A DNA stretch of 64,000 nt, taken from Anisakis pegreffii (Eukaryota; Nematoda; Chromadorea; Rhabditida; Anisakidae). Location of the stretch: the NCBI GenBank assembly GCA_035041965.1, contig JAPYMA010000736.1:1-64000 (forward strand), given 5' to 3'. Below, piece after piece: positions 13,801-27,731 of the stretch. Both the position numbers and the translations under genes were made by a program. Below the pieces are notes generated by a model. It was not told the origin of the DNA. It searched no databases and saw only the letters and a list, made by a program, of their open reading frames with translations. Within the stretch, counting starts at the first letter, position 1. Each line of letters begins with the position of its first letter.

Positions 13801-16375
13801 AATTAATTAGCAATTACATTTCTCATATCTGATAGAATTCAGTTTAAATAACTGATCCACTCACTATTGCTCAAATGCCTGTAGATATTTCATTCTACGC
13901 GGATATTGCCTAATGTTTCTCTAAATATTCAACCTAATATTCTTCTGGAACTTAAATTTTTTAAAACTTAGGCTGGATTTTAAAATTTCCCAAATTTACG
14001 CAGATCCTCTCAAAATATATCAATGAGATTGCAGAGATCCTCTTCATTGCTTTCAACAAAACGATATCTGATTACATTTGCACTTACATTAGCTATTATT
14101 TTCCAAAATTTATGAAGTTAGTGTAAAGTATATAGTGAGCAATCTGAAATTTCGCTCCATGACAACAGCTTCAAATGTTTTTGGTCATAAATTCACTCGA
14201 ATGACAGCAGCTGAATTTGATCTGATAATGAATGATCAGATAAGTGTAATTTGCCTTATTGTCCGAAGCTGGCTGGATAAGCTCAGTGACACGACGCCAA
14301 AATGGCCAATTAATCACACTCATTAGCGTGTCATAGCCTTAGCCTGAAGCAGTTGTTCAATCCATTTTGAGCGATTCAGTTGCATTTACTTATCCACTCA
14401 GTTCAAGTGACAGCTTAGACAATATGAAGTGTAAATCACGTTGTTGTTTTACGGACATTTTCGAACAATTTTGACTGCTAGTTGACAGCTACTCCAAATG
14501 TGGATTAATTACGGTAATTATTACACCATGCCCTTTGCCTAAACTGTCATTTAATCCATTTTGAGATATATATTCTCAATTCTTAGCTAATCAACTCAAT
14601 AGCTTACTAGAATTGAAACGTAAGGTTTCAATTAAGACTCACGAAACTTCCGTCGTAACCTCACGTAACTGTGGTCGTAACCTCACGTAACTTTTATTCA
14701 AATCATACTCTTTGATACGTACACTCTAGAGCTATGAATTGGTTTTGAGGGAAACGAGTTGCTTATTAGGACAAGGTTACTGGTTGGTTTGAAGGACAAC
14801 AACTGCTAATGAGGTCAAAATACCAAAATAATATCTGTCCGCACCTATAAATCAGTTTGATGACTACTGAATTGGTTTCGAAAATACACTGTAGAGAACC
14901 TTATTGTTCTCTAGAACAGTTTACTACAATAGACCACCACAAAAACTATTTTATAGGTGACAGATTATCTGCATATCCCATTGATCACAGTCGTTAGCGT
15001 GTCATCAAGCATCCTTATCCGATTGATTGGTTTTTACACTGAGAACTTCTGTTCCAATAAAGATCAGGATATTGACTGATTGTTACATCCTAAAGACTCA
15101 AATATATTTCATGATTTAGATAAATCTTATGAACTCATGCCCAACTACCCAGGGCTTTTCCCGATGCTTCAGGCAGGAAAGGTTTACCCGAAAATTGCGA
15201 GATTTTACATAGGTAATGACACGTAATTAACTTACAATTAGAAAGTCAATCTGTTTTGAAATGTGACTTCCTGAGGCTTCGGGAAAGTAATGACTTAAAT
15301 GATGCTATGAATTGGTTTTGAGGGAATTCATCTTATTAGGACAAGATTAGACTTAGGCACTGTGTGTGCTTAGACGTGGTGATTCGTGGTTTTACAATCT
15401 CATTTCTTGAGTATCCGTTGAATGGAATGTGTGACACTATCCAGCTACCACATTCGGATTATATCGCCTAGAAACAAGCATAAATCTGGCTCAAATATGA
15501 CGGATAACGATAACACTAACATGGAAAATAATGTGACATCTGAGGCAGGCACATAGTTTTGCTTGAATACCCTGCGGATTCATTCACCAAAAGCCGTCTC
15601 TTTGACATCATAATATTTGATTTCAAGTCACAACTCAGCATCTTCGAAACAAATTCAAACTATCCGTTGAGTTTCTTAAATTGCTGGTAGGAAGTTTAAG
15701 GAATATATTAGTCTTATGAATTCGACTGTAACAAAATGTGGCTCTCATGTTAAATTTCTCATCGCTCATAGTGTTTCCACATTTCAATTTTCTATTCAAA
15801 ACCTAAAATAAAGTTCGTTCAGTCATATTTTTGAGAATTTGAGTTTGATTTAATTTTTTCGATAGTGAAAATGTATTTAGGGCTGCGAAAACTTTAGCCC
15901 ACATTTCCAACGTTTGTGAATTTTTTAAAAAGACTTGTTCAAATTCTTCACCCAATTGTTTCTTCTGTTAATTTTAGATCAGTCAGCTTTAACTAGAGCA
16001 ATTTGCCTCTTAAAATTACAGGTGTAGCTCTAATGATTACAGTTCTATCAAATAATCTAAAACATTAATAACAATAGTAATAATGTAAAAGTACTAAATA
16101 GTAACAACAATAAACCTATTGTGTGAATCAAGGAGAAGTAAGGCTCTGATTCAATTAGGTATTCAATTATTCATGCTGAATGCGGTGCATTGTCGAGTAG
16201 ATTTATACATTGAATTGAGTGTGTTTGCCATTTGTTATTGCTATGGTGCTTTAAATCGAGTAAATATAAGATCACCCAAATGTGATGACGGTGTAAACTC
16301 ATGCAAATAACTGTATGCATCGTAACTGTAAGCAGTAAACAGCCTATTGTATGGAATTACTTTCATTGTTACTTT
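7869..16375. other. intergenic, no gene seen
   Basis: About 8.5 kb without a supported gene. Small items are a CGG triplet run near 13545-13562, a CCACTTCA..TGAAGTGTTTAT motif seen at about 9260 and 9655, a GTCGTAACCTCACGTAACT pair near 14650-14690, and degenerate copies of CTATGAATTGGTTTTGAGG at about 14732 and 15305. A locally GC-richer stretch at 11740-11990 has an open frame on the minus strand that lacks family features. Confidence 0.45.
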
Positions 16376-16540
16376 ATGAATAATAATACAGGTAGTAGTA
16401 ATAATAATAATAACACAGGTAACAATAATAATAACAACAGTCACAAGATTAATATGAACGCACAGTCTGCCTCTACCTTGCTATTAATATCATTTGTGAC
16501 TGTTATTATTATTATTGCTACCTGTATTATTATTATTCAT
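16376..16540. repeat. inverted repeat built on AAT/ATT triplets
   Basis: The right arm (about 16496-16540, GTGACTGTTATTATT...) read as its complement matches the left arm (about 16376-16443), including non-repetitive anchors: ACAGGTAG and CAGTCAC occur in both in the same order. The left arm carries an extra block of about 20 bases. This is more than chance pairing of two ATT tracts and could be a small foldback element. Confidence 0.65.
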
Positions 16541-19500
16541 CGAATGTCACCTGTGTTGTGAGAAGTAAGTGGGTTCGATTCGGTTGTTTTATGAAAGATG
16601 ACGACGGCAGCATTCGCTTATTTCCAGCTGCTATTCGTTGATATTGTCGCGTTACCATCATCATCGTCATATGAATCAATTTTTCTTTCCACTTGGAAAA
16701 ATGAGAATTTCTATTATAGAAATATGAATTCTTAAAACATTCCTTCCACTCATTACAGCTTGAAAATGCTCTCTCTAGATCGTTTGAGACTCATAAATAT
16801 TGTTTTTTAATCGATTCACCGAACCTGCGACCACCAACTGATTCAATTGGAGACCGCCGCCGCTGGTTTATAGCGAAATCAATTCATAATTCATTTGAGC
16901 GATGGATGGAATTCATCACTTGCAGACAGCGCAATTTCATTAGTTTGAAAGAAAAATTGAGTCGGCTCTGTGCTATTTATACCCCTTTTATAGCAAATTG
17001 CTTCGGATTGCCATTGCTAACTGTAAAACAAATTGTGAAAGTGTTTGGTTGTTGTGAACGAAGGAAACTATAATAGTAATATCGGTGCTGCTTTCCGGTG
17101 ATTTTCACCGTCTATCAGAGCCGTAAGCAGTTTCTGTCATTTCCAATCCTAAGCCAATGATCTCAAGTTCGCCAGTGCTCCATTACCCCTTCCGATGGTC
17201 TGGCAGGCCGTCATTACCCAACCCTTCCCATTAATCGCTGTACTGACTTACTAGTTCCAAGCATAACATCAGAATTAGCTTCCCGTAGCCCTCCAATACT
17301 CCCTGACAGCCCAAATTTACCAAAAATGGGTAATTTCCACCCTATGGGGATCACTGGGCTTTCTATTTCTGTTGCATTGATGGATTTGGGATTGATATCG
17401 GGACGTCTTTAAGCCGCATAATGTTACGATATAAATGTGTTTCAATCTGCGTTATTCATTCATTTAATCGTGCTTCCTTTGATACATCTATTTTGTCATC
17501 ATATTAGGTAATAGCCATTAGCAGCTCAGCTCTGCTGCTTCTAAACCACTGCTCTGAAAGCATCAATCAAAAAAGGATTTGCGAGATCTCATCGTTAGCT
17601 CGGTCAGGTTATAGATTCAAGCTAATAGCCTAGGATCTGGCTTATTCTTTAGTCCAACTCAGCAGCTCAGAAATCAAAGGCAAACACGATGATGGACTAA
17701 AGCCGCCGACAAAGCTTATGATGACAGATTGACTAGGGCCCTGGAGTTAATAGTTGTTTATCCTTTCGGTAATTAAATCAGCACTGAACACTGGAAATCG
17801 CCTGCGAATTATTTCCTAAGCAGGCAGTCAGGATTGGATATCAAGCTCAATAGCTGATTCCGAATCAGACAATAAAAATTAGCCCTTATTTTCATCAATC
17901 CACCGTTGAAATCGCTTGTGAAGTCCTCCATTAATCATGGAAAATCGCTCGCTCGCTCCTAAAATCACTCAATTAACACCATTCAACATCGAAATCGCCT
18001 GCAAAATCACATCAATCAACTCATCACCATTGAAAGTCGACTACAATTCACTTCCAAAACAGCGAGTTACTCTAATTAATCGAATTAATTCACTAATTAA
18101 GTTAGTTTTAACATGAAAATGAGCACTTCTGCTGATCAGGGGCGCCACTGCTTAGCTCTTACCATTCGCCCGATGTGTATCAATCAATCCAATTCAAAGT
18201 CAAATCAGAAGTAAGCTTAAGCTCAGCTCACGCTTAGCCCGCTCATAAGGCTAACTTATAGTCCTCCACTCATGTGTTCACGTATGAGCTCATCAGCATC
18301 CTAGATAACATCAGGCACGATGGCGCCCGTTATCAGCAAAAGTACCCAGAAATGAATCACCCACAGGATCATCACATCCCATTCCACCTATTAAGTCAAT
18401 ATTACAACTGGTTCTCTGTCATGAGCATGCAAAACATTACTTCCTACCAACCGACTATTGAATTTGACTGCTGACTTTCGCCAGCATCAAAACACTCCAA
18501 AAAATGCGTTCTATAATCGGTGGTTGTTATTGTATTGGAGCAATTTCAAAACAACATTCGAATTCCATCATGCATTATAGATCGATGTTTTGCCTAGTTA
18601 TTTTTGCTCAAAGTCAAATGTTTTTAATGATTTATTTATTTATTAATGCATGTGATGTTACCATGGCTGGATAATGTTTATACATCATGGACAACTTCTG
18701 AGTTAGTTAACATTAACATCTGCTCGTTATATTTGATGTGTCGTTGTTGTTTATCCATCTAATCCTTCGATTTATCCGCTGTTTTCACTCATTCAATCAC
18801 CCAATGTCCACTGACGATGAGTTAAATGATTCCAATAGGAAGCTAGTTTCATATTATATTGATGACTGACAGAACTGGCAACTTTAGAAATGGGCTGACA
18901 GATAAATATTATTGATTGGATTGATTGGATCGATAAGAGACTCACCTTGAAATGTTTGGTACTTAAGTGATAACTTCAGCATGCATTGATAACTCTAAAT
19001 AAGTGGTATTAGAACGTGATAGTTCATTCGAAAACAAATGAGTTTCGTAAATTCAGGTGGACAGCTTCGCAGATTTTAGGAAACCATTCCAAGAGGTTGA
19101 TGCTTGCTTGTTTCGGTGGGTAATTTATTGCTTTGACTTTTCTACTGAGAATTTTATAGGCTCACAGATAATGTGAACAGCGTTTGCTAGTTCAAAAGAT
19201 TTTCAAAATCTTTCAATGGATTTAGACAAATGATTTAGATAAATCCAGCCAATCTAAAAACCACTTCATTTGAATGGCTGTTCTTGAGTAATGATATTTG
19301 TTCCAAAAGCCACAAAAAAACTTCTTTCCGGAATTGTTTTCATACTTTACAATTCGGTATTTTTTCTCTACAATCACAAATGCCTTCCTCATAAATCATC
19401 ATCGTTATCGCCATAGCGTGTGTCTGTTCGGAGCCTCTTGGAGCTGGCTTCCGTTGTTTTCAGCTAGGTGAACTGAACTGGCCTGAACACGAATAATAAA

Positions 19501-22500
19501 TGATTAAAAGACATAAAAATTTGATAAAATATTTTTTGACATTTGTGAATTCTATAAACATTCGAATTTCACCAAACATCCATCTATTTTAAGTTTTTTT
19601 GAGCAATCAGCTGCTGATCACTTCAGATCATATCAACGATTTGAAAATTGAAAAGAGATAGGGGCAAAGAAATCTGATTCAACACAGACTAAAAGAAATC
19701 CATCAAATGTTTTAAAAAATTGTAAAGGCGTGGCCTTAGGATTAGGATTTGGAAGAGATTAAGGAGCTGAACCAGTCACCAACTGATTTCGTGTTATGAC
19801 TGACTGCAAGTGATGGATCGCTGGCGATCGTGCTCAAATGAATTCCACTCGCTTTATCCACTCATTCTTATCGTTAGTGAACCAAGGCTGCCAATCGAAC
19901 ACACCACCACCTCAGCTTTAACTTACTTTTACTTACTTTGCAGTAGAGTTTTATCAGTTGACTTGTTTTATCAGTTATCAGTTGACTTTATCAGCTAACG
20001 ATTGACTTCTTCCATCTTATCCACTGTTTTATCTCTTTCGATCAGCGCTTTAAATGAAGCCTTAAACGATTGAAAATCAGACAGATCGCGAATTCAGATC
20101 AATTCGAATGATCTGGAATTAGCTTCAATTGAGTTGTATGCTCACGAATGCCTTAAGATGGATAGATAACAACCTTCTAGCTGCCTCCAAAACACTGGAA
20201 TTGTTTCCGTATTTTGAAATTAATTTTGAAATTAACTCTTTCATGTGGATTTTGAGAAATGATCTCATTGAGAGGGATATCTTTTAACTGCAATCAAATT
20301 AATAGGAACTTAAATTGCTGAAAGCGAAAACAAAGAAATGCTTCTGATCTTCTGATCTGGTTTCAATAGCGATCAATGCCAAATCGGATATTTCAAAGCC
20401 GTTTTCACGTCTTTATGATTTGTTCGTGTCAATTAATTTCACATAAATTTTAATCACACTCCATCCATCCGCCTTCACAAGCGCCAGCAACCATCATCGA
20501 ATCCACCAACCTCATCTTTGTCTTCGACATTATTTAATTTTTTGCTCATTGTCAGCTGCTCCAACAAATAAATTTCCTTTGTGATCACCTTATTATCCTC
20601 AAATTCATTTCTCCTTTCATTCGTTTGTGCCTTTCACTCAGAATTGTTGTTGTTTTTGTTGCGATTTGCACCAAATTTTTTATTCGGCCAAAAATTTTGA
20701 AAAAAATCTGACAGATTTTCAGCTTCTGAGGGCTGAAATGAATGATGAATTGTTCCATTCATCATCAATCTTATTCTATTCTGGTGGAATTTTTGGTGTG
20801 GAGAAATTTATTTCTGGAATTCTATTATGCTGAACACAAAAAACGATTTTGCAATTGAACCACCGTCAAGATTGCATTTCTCCCACTTCACAATGTTGGT
20901 TAGCGCTTTAAATTGTAACAGCTGCAAATTTTTGTGGCTGTCTAGCAATTTATTTGAAGTGTGTTTGGAATTGATTTCTTCCGGAAGAGATACCTTTAAA
21001 CTTAAAATACTCAAAATACTTACTTACTCACATAGATACTTACTTACTTACTTCGTACCTTAACTCGTTCTTACTCAGTCTAAAATTTTGACGAGATCCA
21101 CTTGGTGACAGCTTCGATCAGCTATCGGTCTACTCACGAGATTTCTAGCTGTTGCAAAACTAATCATAATGTTTTATATATGTTCTACTTGAAGTTTCAA
21201 TTGAGTCCTTGAAGTTTTGCTGCTCTTCTGAATGATTTCGAAAGCGAAAGCTTCCGAAAGGCACTGAGCTTTGGTGAATCTAGCGGAAATCTCGCATCGC
21301 ATCAACTCTATCCAGATATCTAGATAGTCTAGAATCTAGTGTGCTTGTGAGCATTGTTATGATCGATCACTTCAATTGATCGCTATTGATCTGATTGTGA
21401 GGCAAGGCACAGACGGAAATATTCCTCCCAAACGGGTTAAATGTTCTGATGTTCTCCTCGTTAATGATACTGTGTTGACTACTATCGCAATAAGAGGTTG
21501 TCTTAAGACTTTGGCATCATACATTCCACAGCATCAAGTTTTTAATCCGATAATGGGGATGACCTGCTGAGAATACGGATCGATAGAACTGATTGCAGAT
21601 GCGATTTCGAGTCAGTATCGATGAATTTCAAAGGGCAAATTATATCAACAAATGATTTCCTTGATCCTCTCACACACATCGTAATAATATCACTCAAAGT
21701 GGGTCCTCACAGAAATCAATTGGCAATTCAGTTCGATAGTGTTAGCTGGAAAAATAGACCGAATTTGAACGCAATTGTAAGGGTTAGACGGAAGCTGCTT
21801 AGTATCAGAAGCGGAAGTTGAATTCAAAGGCTTATGATCGTCTAAAAAGAAATTTTTGATAAAGGAAGGCCAGAGAGAAACAACGATTTGCTGCTATAAA
21901 CTCAATGTCTAAACAATTTAATTGCGCTGGTTGATTTTGTCCAGTTGGTATTGGGATAACAATTCAGATGGATTATTTTAAAAGTTTCGTGAATTTAAGA
22001 GCAGCCAGCTGCTCTCGACGCTTTACTCTGTTCCGATCTATCATTTATTTGTCTAGAGATATCCGTCCGTCCGGGCTATCGGAGAGATGGATTCATATCC
22101 GGTATTCAGGAGGCGCTTCCTAACTGCTGATCGATTAAGATTTCCGTTAATGTGCTATTTGATGAATACTCGGATTTGTAGCCCATAGCCTGCTGCTACA
22201 TGCAATTAAATGAATCGTGCGTGCTAATAAACAAACAATAAATATTAATTGTAAGCTAAACAGAGGAAGGATATTTGGAGAAGAGAACTAACTCTGACTT
22301 GGCAAAATCGCCTAGAATGTGCTTTTGCCTGATAGAACGCTAAGGAAACATCTGAGAGTTATATCTCTTCAAGTGATCAGCTGTAGATGGAAAGAAGAGA
22401 TTCGTTCGAGTGAAGAGAGTTTGATTTAGAGAGGATATGTATCGGATAAGAGTCGGCCAAATTGGGATTTACGGAGATAAATTGAACGACGAGGAGACGG

Positions 22501-25500
22501 ATGGATTTTCAGGCGATGCATGTGATTGTTTGAGAGCAAATGACTGGAAAGGAAGGCGAGGGTGTTAAACTCAAACTGAAATTGTTTATGTTTTGGGGAT
22601 AGCTAGGCCGAAAAGAGCTGTGAACACTCACAAACGATAGGCAAAGCAGTCATAATGATTCATAGCTGACTGATTTAATGTAAATGTTTTTCACAGAAAG
22701 CATCGTCTCTTCAATCGAGCGACGAACGGAGCTGCCAGCCAACCAACCATATGAGGTCTATCTCCAGCTGTTCGACTGAAAGTAAGCGAAAGGAAATATA
22801 AACAAAATTTGTTGACACCCGCTGTTGACATTACTATCAAGTAGGAGACAGCCGCAATAGATAGACGAATGCATTCGCTCAATATAAGCGATAACAAATT
22901 GTACACGAGAGATATTTTTTAGTCTGTTCTCCAATATCATCCCAATTCATTCACTCCAGACGTCTGCCTGTGCCTTATAGTGTTTAAGTAAATACAACCA
23001 GCTGGTTGACTTCTCGGAGCTTTGTTTTGAGTTGAAATTTTTGTTAGTAAAGTGAATTCCCAGTGGAATTTTTTCGCTAGCTGTATTGCCTTGATTAATT
23101 TAATCGGCTGGACGTTCATTTCTAGTAAAGTCGACTGCTGCGCTCTCCAGTCGCTCGTCAATAGCGATATAATTTGTCGTTTAGTTGATGCTGAGCTTAA
23201 ACTAAGCCCACAGCTTAAAATCTGAAACTGTAATAGAATCCAAGATTCTAATCTCTTAAGAGGTAACTCAGTCTTGATTCCAGAAATTGTTCCTATTCAG
23301 CTACTTGGGAGGCAATTCATCCCGGAATATCTCATTAATTTTTTCATGTTTTCTTCCAACCAATAATTATTTTAAGTTCCAGTTCAGTTGAATTTTTCAC
23401 CAATAGCCTGTAGCTATTTATAGATGATCATAGCAGCTGATCAGAGTCGGATTCGGCTCGGCTATCTTACGATTAGCGTTATCCACTCCATTCAATGGAC
23501 GAATTAAACTGCAATTAGTGCGCTAACGATACTTAAATCGTTTCATATTTCATGCGATTTGCGACTCATCAAAAGTTTATTTGTGCTTCTACTAATGCTC
23601 AATTTTCTGTGGTTTCATGCTTGATTGTTTGATGCTTCCCGTGGAAAAGCTCATTTAATCCAAAGTTATACGTTAGATGAAGTTGCCATTTGTTCTCAGC
23701 GGATCTTCATCCATCCAACTAAATCTTCTAAAAGCAACTAGCTGCTATGATATCCGATAGAGAGAGGCTCATCTCAGCAGAATCGTATCGAATGAAACTT
23801 TATGTGGAGATGAGTTTATCCTAGTTTTATATTTACGACTGTTCTATTGTCAATTTTCTTGGTTATTCTTGTATCCGAAGGGAATTGCGCTAAATGAATG
23901 ACTATGAAATTGTTCACCACCAGTTGGCCTAGTGTGATTGCACTTAATCCGGCTTAATCCAGTTATTTGAATGATTTTGCAGGTTCCCCCCCCCCCCCCG
24001 TCATTATCATCAGACGAATTGTTTTGCGCTCTTTGCTTATCGCCGAACGTGGAAAACATTCACATCAGTGATGTAAAAGAAGTATTTACAGTTATTGCCA
24101 CATAAAATAACTCCTTCGGAGACGTCTTATCTCTAAATCTATCGTTTTTAAAGATAAAAACACTGATTTGAAAGATTTTCTGTTGTTTTTTGCGAATTTT
24201 GAAGAGTTCTCACGTATTCCTCGCGCATTTCTTTATAAATTTTTGCTGATTTCATTCAATTCTCAGCTCCTCTCTTGTTCTGCCATTTATTCATGCATCA
24301 ATTAACCATTGAACTTGTCCAAATCAGATGACACAGTCACTGATAACGATCGGAATTCGTACGTACAGTCAGTCAGTCATCCAATCAGCGATTTTATTCA
24401 TTGCAGCAGTCAAGTCATCTATCTCTTTACTTGTCAACAAGGAATCGGCCCTAATTCCTGTTGATTTCCTGCTAATTTCCTTCGTATTTCCACTCGTTTC
24501 TTCAAAATAATTAGAGACTGTTCACTCGTCTGTGCCGACTCGAACTCTATAAGATGCCAAGAGATGTCGATCTTATCAGCTCGAATGATCGACTTATCGA
24601 CTGGACCGATAATTTTATCTCGCCTTCTTGATCAGCTCTGTTGTTTATGATTGATTGGTGAACTCGTCGTCGTACATCATCTTCTCAAGTCTCAAATTGC
24701 GATGAAAAATAGATTTTGCCTTCCCTTCCCATAAAAAAATGCGACGACGACGAAAAATTTCATTCGTGTCATGAAGCAGTCAATAAAAGTTGACTTCTTC
24801 GGCGAGTTTTTGCAGTCAGACCGAAAACTTTCAGTGCTCTTATCGTCTTAATCTATAATCCAACTAGTTTGGAAAGGTTTGAAAGATTAGCCCGTACAGT
24901 TACTTAAATGATCGCTGAATAGTGATCTGGATCAGCTCCTCATGAACACGAGCGATTTCCCGAGCCGGCTCTAGCTAGCTTAGTCGTCTCCCTGTTTTGT
25001 GTAAGTCTTATCCTTTTCATATGATAGCGCCATGGATATCCGATAAATCCTTCCAACTATTCACTCCTTAATGGCTTCAAAAAATGTGATCTGCGATGAA
25101 TATGAATAGAAATCACGATATAACTCGTTAGAGTTATATGATTTAGAAAATGAGGTATAAAACTCTTGATGGATTGTGTTTACTGCTTAAATTGCTGAAT
25201 GAACGCTAGAATGAATAATTGAATCAACATGTAAATGAATTTGAACTATTGCATTTGTGAGTGCTCCAATAAGTAATCCGAACGAGCTATCATTATTTCA
25301 TTTTATTGCTAATATTATACTTTCAAAATCGACCTCGTCATTGGTCGCAGTTGGCAAATCACTGCCTCGATAACTACGCTCTAGTAATTTCGTACTTTTA
25401 AGGTTAATCGCTATGAAATATCTCATTTGATCTCTTCAACAATCTCACTCAATTTTGATCCATATGAAATGGCAAATTCAGTAGCAATCAAGTATACTAT

Positions 25501-27731
25501 CGCTCACGAGACTCATTCAAAAGACTCTTTTGACAGCAGCAAATATTTTCCTCAATTTGACTTTTTTCCCATACGAAATTGCTCTGAATGGAACGAATTC
25601 AGTGCGGCTTTGTGCTTTTTTTTCGTCAACAAAAGCCTTTCGGTCGTTCCGTTGAATTTCATTGAAATTTGTGTCTTTTCTTCTCTGATAGTGAATGGAG
25701 TTCGGCATCGATTTTCCATTGTGTTAACTTGAATACGCGAGCAATTGAAATGAATGGTGTCGCAGTCGAGGCCTAGCAAAGCTGTGAAATTCGTTAAAAT
25801 TCTCTTATTTTCCTTTACAGCAAATAAAATCGACCAGCTAGGCGATTGGTCTGCTGCATGCTTGATTTCAGTTTATGAGACTGAAGCAAGCTGACTTGAC
25901 TTAGCAACCTGAGAATTATCTCCAGCCGGATGAAATATCCGTCTAAAATGCCCTACTGATCGACACGGTGATGTGATCTGTGAGGATGAATATGATGAAT
26001 TTTTAAGGTTCTTGAATATGATGAATTCACGCCACCCCGCTGGCTAGCTGGCGAGCAGGCCACGCTAAAAATAAAAATAATAATAATCGATTTTCCAATC
26101 CTCAAATACACTCTCTAAGAAATTTTTCTGCATTGAAGCAGCTGAGTTACTCTATCGTCGTATCAATATTCGATGAAGTAACTAACACACTCGCCGTCGT
26201 TCTCGTTGATATTTCATTCGTTTCGTCATGAATTTTTTAGAGCAATTTTATTTCTCATAAGCAATTTTCACTCTACATTCCAATTCTTTAGTGAATTTAG
26301 TGAGTGACTGCTCAGACAATACTTTTTCTAAGGAAATTAATGCGCTCGAAGAGTATTTCCAATGAAACGATATGATTTAGCCATAATGTGGGCGTGAATA
26401 CTTACAGACTAATTGGTGCTAAGTCAAAAAATCTCCGCAGACTCTCATGTTTATAGGTGGATTAAGATTCGTTTGCATTTGAACTCCAGTTGCTTGAAGC
26501 AGCTTGCTTAAGTATCACTTAATCGTAAGGCTTTGATCGCCCAGACTTAGCTTCAGGCTTACTGGAGGCTTTAGTGATCTATAGTGCTGATTTTAGAGCA
26601 CGGGAGCGATTCTCTTATCCAGAGCGGATAGATTAGGAGGTTGCTGTGATGTCCAGTCATGGGACTGATCAGGCTCTTTAATAGGGTGGTCGGAGATTCC
26701 TCAGGTTGGGGGCTCTCGATCCTGCCCCTACCTTGATGGGACCTGAGCAGTTATGAGGTTTCGTCTACTCCTCGTCTAATCCTCGACGCCATCAAGACCA
26801 CCGCCCTTTATTCAGTCCTAATCTTCAACATTTTAATTGCTAGTGTTATCATTACTATTACAGATATCACTGTAATTACTATTACTGTTATTATAACTAT
26901 TATTCATACCTGCCAATGATATTACCAATATTTTTTCATTGTTTCTTAATATCGCAATTGTCTAGGAGCATGTTGAACTCTAGGTTTGTTCCAAGTCGCC
27001 TTGATTCATATTAACGTGATCGTACAGTCGATGTGAAGTCATCATGCTTCTGATATTAATGACAGTAATTTCAGGATTCACATCAATATGTTATATAGGA
27101 TGTAACAGAACCCAAGTGAAGCAATAGCAATTCCGGGACTGCAATGGAGCGACGAAATCAATCAGGGTTCGACGCCTGTCAGAGAATCGCCCCTTATCTG
27201 ATTTTACTTTTTTTGGGTAAGTTAAACCGTTGATTATATTCCCGAGTTCTGATTTTACTCTTTTGGGTAAGTTTTCTCGTCGTCGATTATATTTATTCCC
27301 GAATTTGGCTGGGGATAAGGCCGAAATGAAGTACTGAACTTGTTGGATTCACTGAACTTAGATATTGAAACTGGCGATTAGTAAATTTAAGACCGGATAT
27401 CTTTCTTTCAAAATCAGCCGTATATTGCCAGTTAAGTCACAAATGGCTTATGTCGCAAGATCAATAAACCTTTCAACGAGTTTATACAAACTTTACGAAA
27501 TAACAATGAAATCACTTTATCCATAATTGTCTAATTATCATATTAAGAGCACTTAGCTGGTTGCTCATCTCCTGTAAACGTTTTCGAGTAAGCTGACTTC
27601 AATAGCTCTTACTTGATTGACTGATTGGGCTTGATTGATCGCATTTGTTTAACATTCCTTCTCATTGTCTCATTGATTATCATCAACTTGCTAATTTCAC
27701 TTATTACACTTCTTGATCAAGACTCGTTAAA
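16541..27731. other. intergenic, no gene seen
   Basis: About 11 kb without a supported gene. A 14-base poly-C run lies at 23986-23999, and CTTA-type repeats at about 21005-21055. Low-complexity TTACTATTA tracts lie at 26860-26950. Open frames such as 25427-25732 have no splice partners and no recognisable domain. The 3' end should contain the promoter of the Ig-domain gene. Confidence 0.45.
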
